Positions 1 to 7,673 of a stretch of 40,123 nt of DNA are shown here, piece after piece. Numbering within the stretch: position 1 is the first letter of the stretch; each line of letters begins with the position of its first letter. A model generated the notes under the pieces. The model searched no databases. It was not told where the DNA came from and saw only the letters and a list, made by a program, of their open reading frames with translations. The position numbers were made by a program, and so were the translations under genes. Origin of the DNA: an uncultured Collinsella sp. (lineage in GTDB: Bacteria; Actinomycetota; Coriobacteriia; Coriobacteriales; Coriobacteriaceae); assembly GCA_900754275.1 (NCBI GenBank), contig CAAECF010000073.1, positions 1 through 40,123 on the forward strand. Reading direction: 5' to 3'.

Positions 1-1
1 C

Positions 2-2374
2 GGCTACAAGAAGATTATCGAGGGCATTTCGCTGGCCGCTGCGGTGCTCCGCGGCGAAAAGCGGATCGACGAGGGCCTGGAGCGCGGCGACGACTACGGT
101 GTGGGCAAGCGCGCCTTCCGTATCGACGTGCGCAAGAAGGTGCTCGGCGAGGGCAAATACCCCGATGACATCGACGAGCTCGATCAACCGGGTCTGACCT
201 ACGCCAGCGCCGTGCGCTCCAAGTACCCGCGCGCCCGTGTGCTCTCCATCGACACCTCCAAGGCCGAGGCCCTGCCCGGCGTGGTGGGTATCCTACGCGC
301 CGAGGACGTGCCGGTCAACCAGGTCGGCCACCTTATCCAGGACTGGGACGTCATGATCGCGGTGGGCGATATCACCCGCTGCGTGGGCGATGCCATCGTG
401 CTGGTGGTCGCCGAGGACGAGGCGACGCTCGAGAAGGCCAAGAAGCTCGTAAAGATCGATTACGAGCCGCTGGAGCCCGTGCGTAACATTGTCGAGGCCA
501 GGGCTGCCGACGCCCCGCGCCTGCACGACAGCTTCTTTGCCTTTGGCAACACGGTAGAGCTCAAGGACAACGTGTGCCAGAGCCGCCATGTGACGCGCGG
601 CGACGCCGCCAAGGCGTTGGCGGAGAGCGCATTTACCGTGACGCAGCGCTTTACCACGCCCTTTACCGAGCATGCCTTCTTGGAGCCCGAGTGCGCCGTC
701 GCCTTCCCGTACAAGAACGGCGTCAAGGTGCAGTCGACCGACCAGGGTGCCTACGATACGCGCAAAGAGTGCGCCCACATGTTTGGCTGGGATAGCGAAC
801 CCGAGCGTGTGGTCGTCGAGACCATGCTCGTGGGTGGCGGCTTTGGTGGTAAGGAGGACGTTTCGGTCCAGCACCTGGCCGCGCTCGCCGCATATAAGTT
901 CCAGCGTCCTGTGAAGTGCAAGCTCACGCGTGCCGAGTCGCTCGCTTTCCATCCCAAGCGTCATGCGATGGACGGCACCTTTACGCTGGGCTGCGATGCC
1001 GAGGGCATCTTTACCGGTCTGGATTGCGAGATCAACTTTGATACCGGCGCCTACGCGTCGCTGTGCGGCCCGGTGCTCGAGCGCGCCTGCACGCATGCCG
1101 TCGGCCCCTACAAGTACCAGAACACCGACATTCGCGGCTTTGGCTACTACACCAACAACCCGCCCGCCGGCGCGTACCGCGGCTTTGGCGTTTGCCAGTC
1201 CGAGTTTGCACTCGAGAGCCTAATCGACCTGCTGGCAGAGAAGGTTGGCCTGGACCCGTGGGAGATTCGTTACCGAAACGCCATCGAGCCGGGTGAGGTT
1301 TTGCCCAACGGCCAGATCGCCGATTGCTCCACGGCGCTTAAGGAGACGCTGCTCGAGGTCAAGGATGCCTACTATGCGCATCCCGGACACGCCGGTATCG
1401 CCTGCGCCATGAAGAACGCCGGCGTGGGCGTGGGCCTGCCCGATGCCGGCCGCTGCAAGATTCGCGTCGAGGGTGGCCGCGCCGTGGTCTACGCCGCCAC
1501 GTCCGACATCGGCCAGGGCTGCAACACGGTCTTTTTGCAGGACGTTGCCGAGGCATGCGGTCTGCCGCTGAGCTGCATCGCCAACGGCGAGTGCTCCACC
1601 GAGAACGCTCCCGACTCCGGCACCACGTCTGGTTCGCGCCAGACAGTCGTGACCGGCGAGGCCGTGCGCGGCGCCGCCTTCCTGCTGCGCGACGCCATGG
1701 TTGGCATCGAGGCCGGCAAGCCTGCGCCTACCGCCCCGGTGAGCGCGCACGGCGACGGCGTCAAGATCGAGTATGACGACGGTCGCGCCTACCAGCTGCG
1801 CACACAGGAACTCGTCGCCGGCCAGGGTATGCATCCTCAGGACCCTGCGGCCACCATCAAGGCGCTCGAGGGATGCGAGTTTGGCTACGTGTATCTGGAG
1901 CCGACCGACAAGCTGGGCGCCGATGTTCCCAACCCCAAGAGCCACATCTGCTACGGCTTTGCCACACATGTGGTCATTCTGGACGATGACGGTCGTGTAA
2001 GCGAGGTCTATGCCGCGCACGATTCCGGCAAGGTGGTCAACCCCATCTCCATCCAGGGTCAGATCGAAGGCGGCGTGCTCATGGGTATGGGCTATGCGCT
2101 TACCGAGGACTGGCCGCTCAAGGACTGCGTGCCCCAGGCAAGGTACGGCACGCTCGGGCTGTTCCGTGCGCCCGAGATTCCGGATATCCACGCCATCTAC
2201 GTGGAGAAGGACGAACTGCTGCCCGTGGCATACGGCGGCAAGGGCATCGGCGAGATTGCAACGATCCCCACGGCGCCCGCCGTGCAGAACGCCTATCGCG
2301 CATTCGACGGCAAGCTGCGTCCGGATCTGCCCATGGTGGATACGCCGTACAGCCGCGCTCGTCACCGCGGGTAG
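2..2374 (+). CDS. Selenium-dependent xanthine dehydrogenase, fused Fe-S/molybdopterin subunit (5' end outside window)
   Basis: Molybdenum hydroxylase of the xanthine dehydrogenase family that oxidises purines such as xanthine or hypoxanthine in the cytoplasm. The frame is open from base 2, so the gene starts upstream. The first residues, GYKKIIEGI, match the segment after the last cysteine of the C-terminal [2Fe-2S] domain (CRCTGY type), which indicates that an iron-sulfur domain is fused to the molybdopterin domain as in the Se-dependent XDH family. The large domain shows GGGFGGKED (bases about 837-860), PPAGAYRGFGVCQ (about 1161-1199) and a C-terminal GKGIGEIAT holding the expected catalytic Glu. 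The yqeB, yqeC, mocA-like and xdhC genes at 19.6-24.4 kb are the known maturation partners of this class. A terminator follows. The family is secure; the exact substrate is inferred. Confidence 0.88.
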   Translation, partial: GYKKIIEGISLAAAVLRGEKRIDEGLERGDDYGVGKRAFRIDVRKKVLGEGKYPDDIDELDQPGLTYASAVRSKYPRARVLSIDTSKAEALPGVVGILRAEDVPVNQVGHLIQDWDVMIAVGDITRCVGDAIVLVVAEDEATLEKAKKLVKIDYEPLEPVRNIVEARAADAPRLHDSFFAFGNTVELKDNVCQSRHVTRGDAAKALAESAFTVTQRFTTPFTEHAFLEPECAVAFPYKNGVKVQSTDQGAYDTRKECAHMFGWDSEPERVVVETMLVGGGFGGKEDVSVQHLAALAAYKFQRPVKCKLTRAESLAFHPKRHAMDGTFTLGCDAEGIFTGLDCEINFDTGAYASLCGPVLERACTHAVGPYKYQNTDIRGFGYYTNNPPAGAYRGFGVCQSEFALESLIDLLAEKVGLDPWEIRYRNAIEPGEVLPNGQIADCSTALKETLLEVKDAYYAHPGHAGIACAMKNAGVGVGLPDAGRCKIRVEGGRAVVYAATSDIGQGCNTVFLQDVAEACGLPLSCIANGECSTENAPDSGTTSGSRQTVVTGEAVRGAAFLLRDAMVGIEAGKPAPTAPVSAHGDGVKIEYDDGRAYQLRTQELVAGQGMHPQDPAATIKALEGCEFGYVYLEPTDKLGADVPNPKSHICYGFATHVVILDDDGRVSEVYAAHDSGKVVNPISIQGQIEGGVLMGMGYALTEDWPLKDCVPQARYGTLGLFRAPEIPDIHAIYVEKDELLPVAYGGKGIGEIATIPTAPAVQNAYRAFDGKLRPDLPMVDTPYSRARHRG

Positions 2375-2442
2375 AGTAGAGCGCGGACGACCATTGCTGA
2401 CTGCCGTTTGCGCTTGCCATCAACTGTATAAGCTGCGCCTTT

Positions 2443-2474
2443 GGCCCCAGCTCCATCGTGAGCCGGGGCCTTTT
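2443..2474 (+). terminator. Rho-independent terminator after the xanthine dehydrogenase gene
   Basis: GGCCCC-A-GCTC pairs with GAGC-C-GGGGCC across a short loop (catcgt) and is followed by TTTTGCTT. It lies about 70 nt after the stop codon. Confidence 0.75.
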
Positions 2475-2482
2475 GCTTAGAG

Positions 2483-2685
2483 CGGAAACTGCGTCCCGGA
2501 ATTGGCGCTCAGAATGGGATGCAGTTTCCGGATCGGCCTTCAAGCGGAAATTGCATCCCATTCTGAGTCTTCATTCTGGGACACGCTTTCCGCAAGGAGC
2601 TTCGTCGGGAAAGCGCATCCCATTTTGAGCATTCAATCTGGGACATGGTTTCCGCGGGTGCTGCCAACCGGAAAGTGTGTCCCGG
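2483..2685. repeat. Hairpin-repeat cluster 1 (3 full units and 1 partial)
   Basis: Full units lie at 2483-2530, 2545-2592 and 2606-2654, with a left half-unit from 2669. Each unit is about 48 nt with outer arms CGGAAA/TTTCCG and inner arms TCCC/GGGA around a centre resembling GAATnnnnGCTC. Spacers are 13-14 nt, giving a period of about 62 nt. Units 2 and 3 read in the opposite orientation to unit 1, judged by the asymmetric centre. The family recurs at 4014-4184 and 5770-6070. No convincing protein is encoded here. Together with the terminator this fills the gap between the dehydrogenase and the next gene. Confidence 0.85.
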
Positions 2686-2719
2686 TTTGGCAGGCAGACG
2701 GGCATAAGCTCAGCAGCGC

Positions 2720-3718
2720 CTACAGGTCTACCTCGTTGAGCCATGTCGGCAGCGCGGTCTGCCGGATGCCTGCCGTCTGCAGCTTTTTCGCGAACATGCC
2801 TGCCGAACGGACTTCGTTCATGGTAAAGCGCAGCAAGGGATGACCGTAGAGCGATAGGTGCGCCTCGCGCTGTCGTTCGGCAACGAGCGCCTCGGCGGTG
2901 GTGCGTCCGGCCAGCATGGTCTGGTCGGTATATTTGATGAGCCCGTCGAGCTCGCCCAGCGTGAGTTCCCGCGCCTGGCGCTCCCAGGCAAAGTCCGTTC
3001 GTATGGGCTTGGCCGAATCGAAGGGGTCCGTCAGCTCGTATTGAAGCCAGTCGGGCGCAAAGCCCGTCTCGATCATGATGGCTCGGGCGACCGATTCCCC
3101 GCCGCTCTCGGCGCGGGCGTCGGCATATCGAAGCGTTGTGAGGGCGGTGCGAATCGCGCGACCATTGCGGGCAGTCGCTCGTTGCTCAACGGCCTCCATC
3201 AGCTGTTCCGACGCAAGGCCGAGCTTTGAGATCGCCGAATCGGCAATGGGCATGCCGTCGGCAAAACCAGTTTGCAGCAGGCAATCTGTGGCCGTTTGGA
3301 TGGGCGGCGTTACCGATATGCCGGCTCTGCGTATTGCTCCGGCCGGCTCAATCTGGTGTCGCTGGATTCGGACGCCTGGGCGAGCCGACGGCTTTGTCGA
3401 GCTGCAGACATGCACAACGTTCAGGTGTCGCCACGAGACCTCGAGCCCCAGCAGGCAAGCTGCCGAAAACGAGCAGAACGTCCAATCGGGGTGGATGATC
3501 GCAAGGGCGCGAATAATCTCGCAATGACGCTGCGCCCGGTTGAGCTCATCCCAGCGCATTTTGCGCGCGAACAAACCCGGCATGGGGGAGACGACCGCGC
3601 TGCCGATGCGCCGAAGGAGCGCTTTTCGGATCGCCGCGCTCGGGGGAATCAGACAGCGCCCCTCTTGTTCGGCTTGAGTGAGCAGTTGGTCGATGAGCTG
3701 GTCGTTGCAATGGGTCAT
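2720..3718 (-). CDS. AbiEi-like / endonuclease-fold hypothetical protein
   Basis: A 332-aa soluble protein of a type common in actinobacteria, often annotated as AbiEi-family antitoxin-like or with a DUF559-like tail. The N-terminal third (IPPSAAIRKALLRRIGSAVV onwards) resembles the winged-helix start region of AbiEi proteins. The C-terminal part contains GGESVARAIMIETGF and then RTDFAWER with GELDGLIKYTD, resembling the conserved acidic/Lys core of Vsr/DUF559 nuclease-like folds. The start ATG is preceded by AAAAGGAGG at about 3728-3736. No partner toxin gene is adjacent, so a toxin-antitoxin role is unsupported. It is flanked on both sides by hairpin-repeat clusters and is opposite in strand to the surrounding genes. 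The family assignment is from remembered motifs only. Confidence 0.6.
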   Translation of the reverse strand: MTHCNDQLIDQLLTQAEQEGRCLIPPSAAIRKALLRRIGSAVVSPMPGLFARKMRWDELNRAQRHCEIIRALAIIHPDWTFCSFSAACLLGLEVSWRHLNVVHVCSSTKPSARPGVRIQRHQIEPAGAIRRAGISVTPPIQTATDCLLQTGFADGMPIADSAISKLGLASEQLMEAVEQRATARNGRAIRTALTTLRYADARAESGGESVARAIMIETGFAPDWLQYELTDPFDSAKPIRTDFAWERQARELTLGELDGLIKYTDQTMLAGRTTAEALVAERQREAHLSLYGHPLLRFTMNEVRSAGMFAKKLQTAGIRQTALPTWLNEVDL

Positions 3719-3772
3719 GAGCTACCGCCTCCTTTTGGGTAGCAAAAACGTATCAGCTGGAACTTGCCGCTC

Positions 3773-3795
3773 AGCTGACCAAAAGCTGACCAAAA
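3773..3795. promoter_or_regulatory. 11-bp tandem direct repeat upstream of the AbiEi-like gene
   Basis: AGCTGACCAAA occurs twice head-to-tail (3773-3783 and 3784-3794) followed by A. The spacing is one DNA helical turn and it lies about 55 bp upstream of the minus-strand start codon, a plausible regulator site. A small hairpin, GCAGGT/ACCTGC (3805-3821) with TTTT after it on the plus strand, lies just beyond. Function is inferred. Confidence 0.35.
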
Positions 3796-4013
3796 TCTAA
3801 CCATGCAGGTAGATGACCTGCTTTTGGCGACATATTTCTTGTTTGAATCGGTGAGCGGTAATCGGCGACCGTGAACGGTAGCTGGATATGAAGTCTTGGT
3901 AAGTTTCGGGACGTGTACTTTTTGAAAAAGAGCATTCTATCTGCTGTTTTGTGTTTCTGGATCGCATATTTGAAGGCATGTGATAAGGGCAGCGGACTGT
4001 CGCCTTGTATCTG

Positions 4014-4184
4014 CGGAAACTGTGACCCGGAATGAGCGCTCGGAATGGGATGCATTTTCCGGTAGAAGCTTCAGCGGAAAGTGCATCCCAGAATTCAGGC
4101 TCAGAGCGGGAAGCGCTTTCCGGATGACATGTTTGGCGGAAACTACGGCCCAGTTTTTGGCTCCAGAACGGGATACATTTTCCG
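4014..4184. repeat. Hairpin-repeat cluster 2 (3 units)
   Basis: Units at 4014-4061, 4075-4122 and 4137-4184, each exactly 48 nt, with 13- and 14-nt spacers. The first unit has the self-complementary centre GAGCGCTC. All three are in the same orientation as the first unit of cluster 1. The cluster lies between the AbiEi-like gene (minus) and the ATPase gene (plus). The rest of the gap from 3719 to 4308 holds the tandem repeat near 3773 and the palindrome at 4240; I see no gene in it. Confidence 0.85.
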
Positions 4185-4239
4185 GAACGGTCCACGTGCG
4201 GCGGTGTATCGCCCCTTTTCGTGCGCCGCTTGTCGAATT

Positions 4240-4291
4240 ACGTTATAGCTAGCTATATTATAGGAAGGTATAATATGGCTAGCTATAACGT
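4240..4291. promoter_or_regulatory. 23-bp-arm palindrome overlapping the ATPase promoter
   Basis: Positions 4240-4262 and 4269-4291 are reverse complements over 23 bp with one mismatch, separated by a 6-nt loop GGAAGG. Each arm contains GCTAGC and a TATAAT box: 4269-4274 on the plus strand, and the complement of 4257-4262 on the minus strand. The plus-strand TATAAT is a good -10 for the ATPase gene 35 bp downstream; no clear -35 is seen. The layout suggests an operator over the promoter, probably autoregulatory, but a transposition-related end cannot be excluded. Confidence 0.65.
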
Positions 4292-4308
4292 GAAGGAAGG
4301 ATGGCCCC

Positions 4309-5688
4309 ATGTTTATCGGAAGAACAGCGGAAATGTCCGAGCTCAATCGACTGTATGGCACGGGCTCCTTTGAGATGCCTGTGATTTACGGCCGCCGTCG
4401 CGTGGGTAAAACGCGCCTTATCACAGAGTTTATCCAAGGCAAGAAGGCTATTTACTTTCAAGCTCGTCGTACCAATGCAGAGGCAAACCTGCATGGCTTT
4501 AGCCAGGCGATACTTGCGGGCTCCGTTGGTGCTGCAGGCGTGTCGTTTCGTAGTTTTGACGAAGCGTTCGATGCATTGGCCACCATGGCTCGCACGGAAC
4601 GTTTGGTTGTCGTGATTGACGAGTATCCCTATCTCGCCCAATCGAATCCCGAGATCAGCTCGTTGCTGCAAGACAAGATCGATCACCTGTACAAAGAGAC
4701 CAAGCTCATGCTTATCCTGTGCGGGTCGTCGCTTTCGTTTATGGAGGAACAGGTGTTGGGCTACGAGAGCCCACTATACGGTAGGCGTACGGCCCAGTTT
4801 AAGATCATGCCGCTCGATTTTACGACGACCCTCGGGTTGTGGCAGAGCATGGGTCGCGAAGACGCTGCAGTTTGCTATGGCATGACGGGTGGCATTCCTG
4901 CATATATCGAGAAACTCGATCCTGCCGCACCGCTCAAGGACAACATCAAACGTCTTTTTCTTACTCCTACGGGCTATCTCTTTGAGGAGCCGAGTAACCT
5001 GCTATTGCAGGAGTGCCGCAATCCCGAGCAATATGATGCGATCGTGCAAGCAATTGCTCAGGGGCGCTCGAAGATCTCGGAGATTGCGAGCTCTACGGGA
5101 ATCCCTGCGAGCAACGTAAAGAGCTATGTGGATAAGCTGGCGTCGCTTGGGATTGTCGAGCGCGAGCTGCCCCTAAACGAGACGAGTAATAAGCGAGCCG
5201 TGTATCTGCTGAGCGACCAGATGTTTAGGTTCTGGTACAAGTTTGTTCCGCAGAACATTGGGCTGATTCAAAACGATATGGCTGAGATGGCGTATGAGCG
5301 CATTGAGCCACACGTATCGGATTACATGGGTACGGTCTTTGAGCTTATATGCAGACAATACGTGTACGAACTCGCGCGGGCGGGCCAGCTCGATGTGGTT
5401 CCGGCGAGCGTTGGGCGCTGGTGGGGGACGGATAATCGCACGCATACGCAGGAAGAAATCGACTTGATTGTTGACGATGGCGAGGGCACTGCGCTGTTTG
5501 CGGAGTGCAAATGGCGCAATGAACCGGTGGGCGAAGACGTGCTGCAAAAGCTCGTGCACCGAAGCGAGCTCTTTAGGCGGCAACGAAAAAGCTATGCGCT
5601 TTTCTCAAAAAGTGGCTTTACGCAGGGATGTCGGGATGCCGCAGAGAGTAGGGGAGACGTCAAGCTGATCTCGTTTGCCGAGATGTGA
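4309..5688 (+). CDS. DUF234-type AAA ATPase with C-terminal nuclease-like domain
   Basis: A 459-aa P-loop ATPase of the archaeal-ATPase/DUF234 family, common in gut anaerobes and of unknown cellular role. Walker A is GRRRVGKT (residues 28-35) and Walker B is VVVIDE (100-105), followed by YPYL. A winged-helix segment around residues 240-300 (ISEIASSTGIPASNVKSYVDKL) precedes the C-terminal DUF234 domain. That domain carries a PD-(D/E)xK-like signature: D385 in EEIDLIVDD, then E399-C-K401 in FAECKW. The ATG follows GAAGGAAGG at about 4292-4300. By eye it is less GC-rich than the housekeeping genes and lies between two repeat clusters, suggesting horizontal acquisition. No transposase is nearby. 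Confidence 0.85.
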   Translation: MFIGRTAEMSELNRLYGTGSFEMPVIYGRRRVGKTRLITEFIQGKKAIYFQARRTNAEANLHGFSQAILAGSVGAAGVSFRSFDEAFDALATMARTERLVVVIDEYPYLAQSNPEISSLLQDKIDHLYKETKLMLILCGSSLSFMEEQVLGYESPLYGRRTAQFKIMPLDFTTTLGLWQSMGREDAAVCYGMTGGIPAYIEKLDPAAPLKDNIKRLFLTPTGYLFEEPSNLLLQECRNPEQYDAIVQAIAQGRSKISEIASSTGIPASNVKSYVDKLASLGIVERELPLNETSNKRAVYLLSDQMFRFWYKFVPQNIGLIQNDMAEMAYERIEPHVSDYMGTVFELICRQYVYELARAGQLDVVPASVGRWWGTDNRTHTQEEIDLIVDDGEGTALFAECKWRNEPVGEDVLQKLVHRSELFRRQRKSYALFSKSGFTQGCRDAAESRGDVKLISFAEM

Positions 5689-5769
5689 GGGCGGGATAAC
5701 GCTGCTCGGGGGTAAAGCCTGTCCTCGAATGGCTGGAACGGGGCCCTCTGTTGTCGTACTGGCTGCCAG

Positions 5770-6070
5770 CGGAAATTGCATCCCGGAATGAGCGCTCAGA
5801 CTGGGACGCACTTTCCGGATCGGCCCTCAAGAGGAAGATGCGTCCCGGATTCTGGCTCCAGAGTGGGATGCCGTTTCCGGTTGAGGTCTCTGGCGGAAGC
5901 TGTATTCCGGAATCGAGCTTCAGAGTGGGACGTGCTTTCCCGTCAGGAGCTCAAGTGGAAACTGCGTCCCGGATTCAAGCCTCGGAATGGGACGTGCTTT
6001 CCGGATGGGCTTCAAGCGGAAACTGTGTCCCAGAATCGACATGGCTTCAAGTGGAAAGCGCGTCTTAGAA
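5770..6070. repeat. Hairpin-repeat cluster 3 (4 full units and 2 half-units)
   Basis: Full units at 5770-5817, 5832-5879, 5894-5942 and 5956-6003. A left half-unit begins at 6017 and a further degenerate half at 6052. Spacers are 13-14 nt and keep the pattern gatcggccctcaag / gatgggcttcaag, so the real period is about 62 nt. All units share the orientation of cluster 2. Short open frames across this block are by-products of the repeats. The remaining sequence between 5689 and 6301 shows no convincing gene. Confidence 0.85.
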
Positions 6071-6301
6071 TGCCGCGCCGGCGTTTTTGGCGGTCGTGGT
6101 TGGAAAGGGGAGCATTGCCTACACACGCGACGACGGCATGGCGGTGATCCCCATGGCGGCACTTGGGGCGTAGTGGTTTTGCGGGCGCGCCGTGCTTCCT
6201 TTACCGAAAATCCATTTGGTAAACCAGATGCTCGCGGATAGAATAAAGTTGACGGCAGCCCAAGGGTGATAGCTGGGCAGCGCCGTTGCTTGGTCAAGAG
6301 G

Positions 6302-6430
6302 TCAGTGCCTTAATGGCAGCGACTTGTTATGCTTCGAATGCTGCTTGAGTGCCTCGGAAAGTTCGATAAGCGCCGTGAAGAGCGAGACCAAAGCAACCAA
6401 GAGCTCTACGAGCTCTGATGGGCCCGGCAT
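6302..6430 (-). CDS. Candidate 42-aa holin-like/type I toxin-like membrane peptide
   Basis: A short frame encodes a peptide starting MPGPSELVELLVALVSLF, with a hydrophobic helix at about residues 7-24, then a basic, hydrophilic tail (KQHSKHNK). This architecture is that of small holin-like toxins of type I systems. There is no good Shine-Dalgarno. In the presumed leader, GGCCCGG (complement of 6450-6456) can pair with CCGGGCC immediately after the start codon (complement of 6421-6427), placing the start codon next to a stem. That could repress translation, or could equally be a plus-strand terminator, since CCGGGCC is followed by TAAATCTTTTT. No antisense RNA promoter was identified. It may not be a gene. 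Confidence 0.35.
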   Translation of the reverse strand: MPGPSELVELLVALVSLFTALIELSEALKQHSKHNKSLPLRH

Positions 6431-6467
6431 GACCGCTGATTCAAGTCACCGGGCCTAAATCTTTTTC
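6421..6467 (+). terminator. Stem-loop with T-rich tail
   Basis: GGCCCGG (6421-6427) pairs with CCGGGCC (6450-6456), with TAAATCTTTTT after it. The loop is long (22 nt), so it is a weak terminator candidate on the plus strand, although no plus-strand gene ends just before it. It overlaps the start of the small minus-strand frame. Confidence 0.3.
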
Positions 6468-6628
6468 ATGCATTTGAATAGAGCGGGCGACTCTCTTGGG
6501 GCGGTCTGCATGGCGTGCGACCGGCGCATGGCGTTGCACCCCGCTTTTGTGTCCGCACGGGCGCCTATCCTTACGGCAATGTAGCCGCTTATGTAACAAG
6601 CGGCAGTTGACGGAGAAAGGCCCTAACC

Positions 6629-7309
6629 GTGTCAGCTGAAAAGACGCCGTGTATCTCGGCTATCGATACGACGAACTTTGCGCGCCAGATCGTGCTGGAC
6701 TTTGAGTTTGCGCCGGTGCCAAAGCAGCGCCAGCGCCGTGGACTGCGCCATGAGATTATCGAGGTCGGCGCCGTCAAGCTCGATTACCACGGCAACGTTA
6801 TGGGCGAGTTCTCGCAGTTTGTGCAGACAGAATTTACCGAAGGCGTTGCGTTCCCCGTCCGCGAGCTTACAGGGATATCAGCTGTGGACACCGCGATGGC
6901 CGATCCGCTCTACATGGTGATCAAAAGGCTCGGCGATTGGATCGGTCGCTACTCCGCCCAGATAGTTTGCTGGAGCGGGACGGACCGTCGACAGCTTTTG
7001 ACTGAGTGCCAGGCAAAACACATCGACCTTTCCGCATTTCCTACGGACTGGGCCGACCTGCAGGCGTTCTACACCTCGATCATGGACGTGGGCAGCCACG
7101 GGTGCGTCTCTTTGAGTGATGCGGCGACGTGGTTTGGCATCGAGTTCGACGAGTCGACGGGCCACGCTCACAGCGCCCTGGCCGATGCGCGCGTGGCCGC
7201 CAAGTTGCTCAAGCAGGTGATGAACGGAGACTACCACGTGAGCCCGTGCGCCCAGGAGATCCGCCAACGATGGGGGGGTAGGCGAGCGAGCCCAGACGCG
7301 CCTTTCTAG
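6629..7309 (+). CDS. DEDDh 3'-5' exonuclease (DnaQ/ERI-1-like)
   Basis: A 226-aa exonuclease. Exo I is LDFEF with D24 and E26; Exo III is HAHSALADA with H181 and D186, so it is the DEDDh class. The HEIIEVGAVKLD block after Exo I resembles the KapD/ERI-1 inhibitor-of-KinA or RNA-exonuclease group. The start is GTG preceded by GGAGAAAGG at 6612-6620. As read, the protein ends at 7309, but removing one G from the G7 tract at 7272-7278 continues the frame with VGERAQTRLSSKCPELGDLL to a stop at 7362-7364. That C-terminus reads like real protein and ends just before the next small frame. The present end may therefore be a frameshift, slippage or assembly artefact. The substrate (RNA or DNA) is unknown. 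Confidence 0.85.
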   Translation: MSAEKTPCISAIDTTNFARQIVLDFEFAPVPKQRQRRGLRHEIIEVGAVKLDYHGNVMGEFSQFVQTEFTEGVAFPVRELTGISAVDTAMADPLYMVIKRLGDWIGRYSAQIVCWSGTDRRQLLTECQAKHIDLSAFPTDWADLQAFYTSIMDVGSHGCVSLSDAATWFGIEFDESTGHAHSALADARVAAKLLKQVMNGDYHVSPCAQEIRQRWGGRRASPDAPF

Positions 7310-7368
7310 CAAGTGCCCCGAGCTGGGCGACCTGCTGCTGAAGCTGAAGGCGGCGGGAAGGTAGGCGG

Positions 7369-7673
7369 GTGCCCATTGGGCGTAAGCAGAAGGAATGGTT
7401 GCGGGAAGGATTCCAGAATCAGCATCAGAGGGCTGTGCTTGAGATGCTATTCAAGGACACGCTGACGCCCGCCGAGACCAGGCAGGTCAAGAGTATGGAC
7501 ACCGAGATGGCATCCATTGTCGAAGAACGGCTTGCTAACATGATTCGCTGGATGGGCAGGCATAGACCCGTGACGCTGCGCGCGTTATCGTTCACAATGA
7601 GGCGTACAGGCTGCCAGAGGTGAACAGTTCCGACGAGGTTCTGAGCAACTGCATCATCGAGATTATCGAGTAG
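7369..7673 (+). pseudogene. Frameshifted small gene of unknown function
   Basis: A GTG at 7369 opens an 84-aa frame (MPIGRKQKEWLREGFQNQHQ onwards) rich in charged and helical residues, ending at 7623. A different frame from about 7573 reads TRDAARVIVHNEAYRLPEVN, then SSDEVLSNCIIEIIE, and stops at 7671-7673. This looks more natural than the random-looking tail of the first frame (TLRALSFTMRRTGCQR). A one-base indel near 7560-7575 would join them into a protein of about 100 aa. The start has a GGAAGG-like site just upstream and lies 5 nt after the extended exonuclease stop, suggesting one transcription unit. No family is recognised. Confidence 0.4.

Noticed and set aside
5770..6070. CRISPR-like array
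   Set aside because: The period of about 62 nt looked array-like, but the 48-nt units diverge strongly, are long dyads, and the 13-14 nt spacers resemble one another. No cas genes are near.
5987..6241. 84-aa plus-strand frame across the end of repeat cluster 3
   Set aside because: Much of it is translated repeat and Arg/Gly-rich sequence, with no ribosome site.
6125..6304. Selenocysteine readthrough at the TGA ending the 42-aa frame
   Set aside because: The same frame stays open for about 60 codons after TGA (PLDQATALPSYHPWAAVN...) and the organism appears to use selenium. However, I see no convincing SECIS-like hairpin just after the TGA, and the continuation matches no selenoprotein I know. 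It may be a decayed gene fragment.
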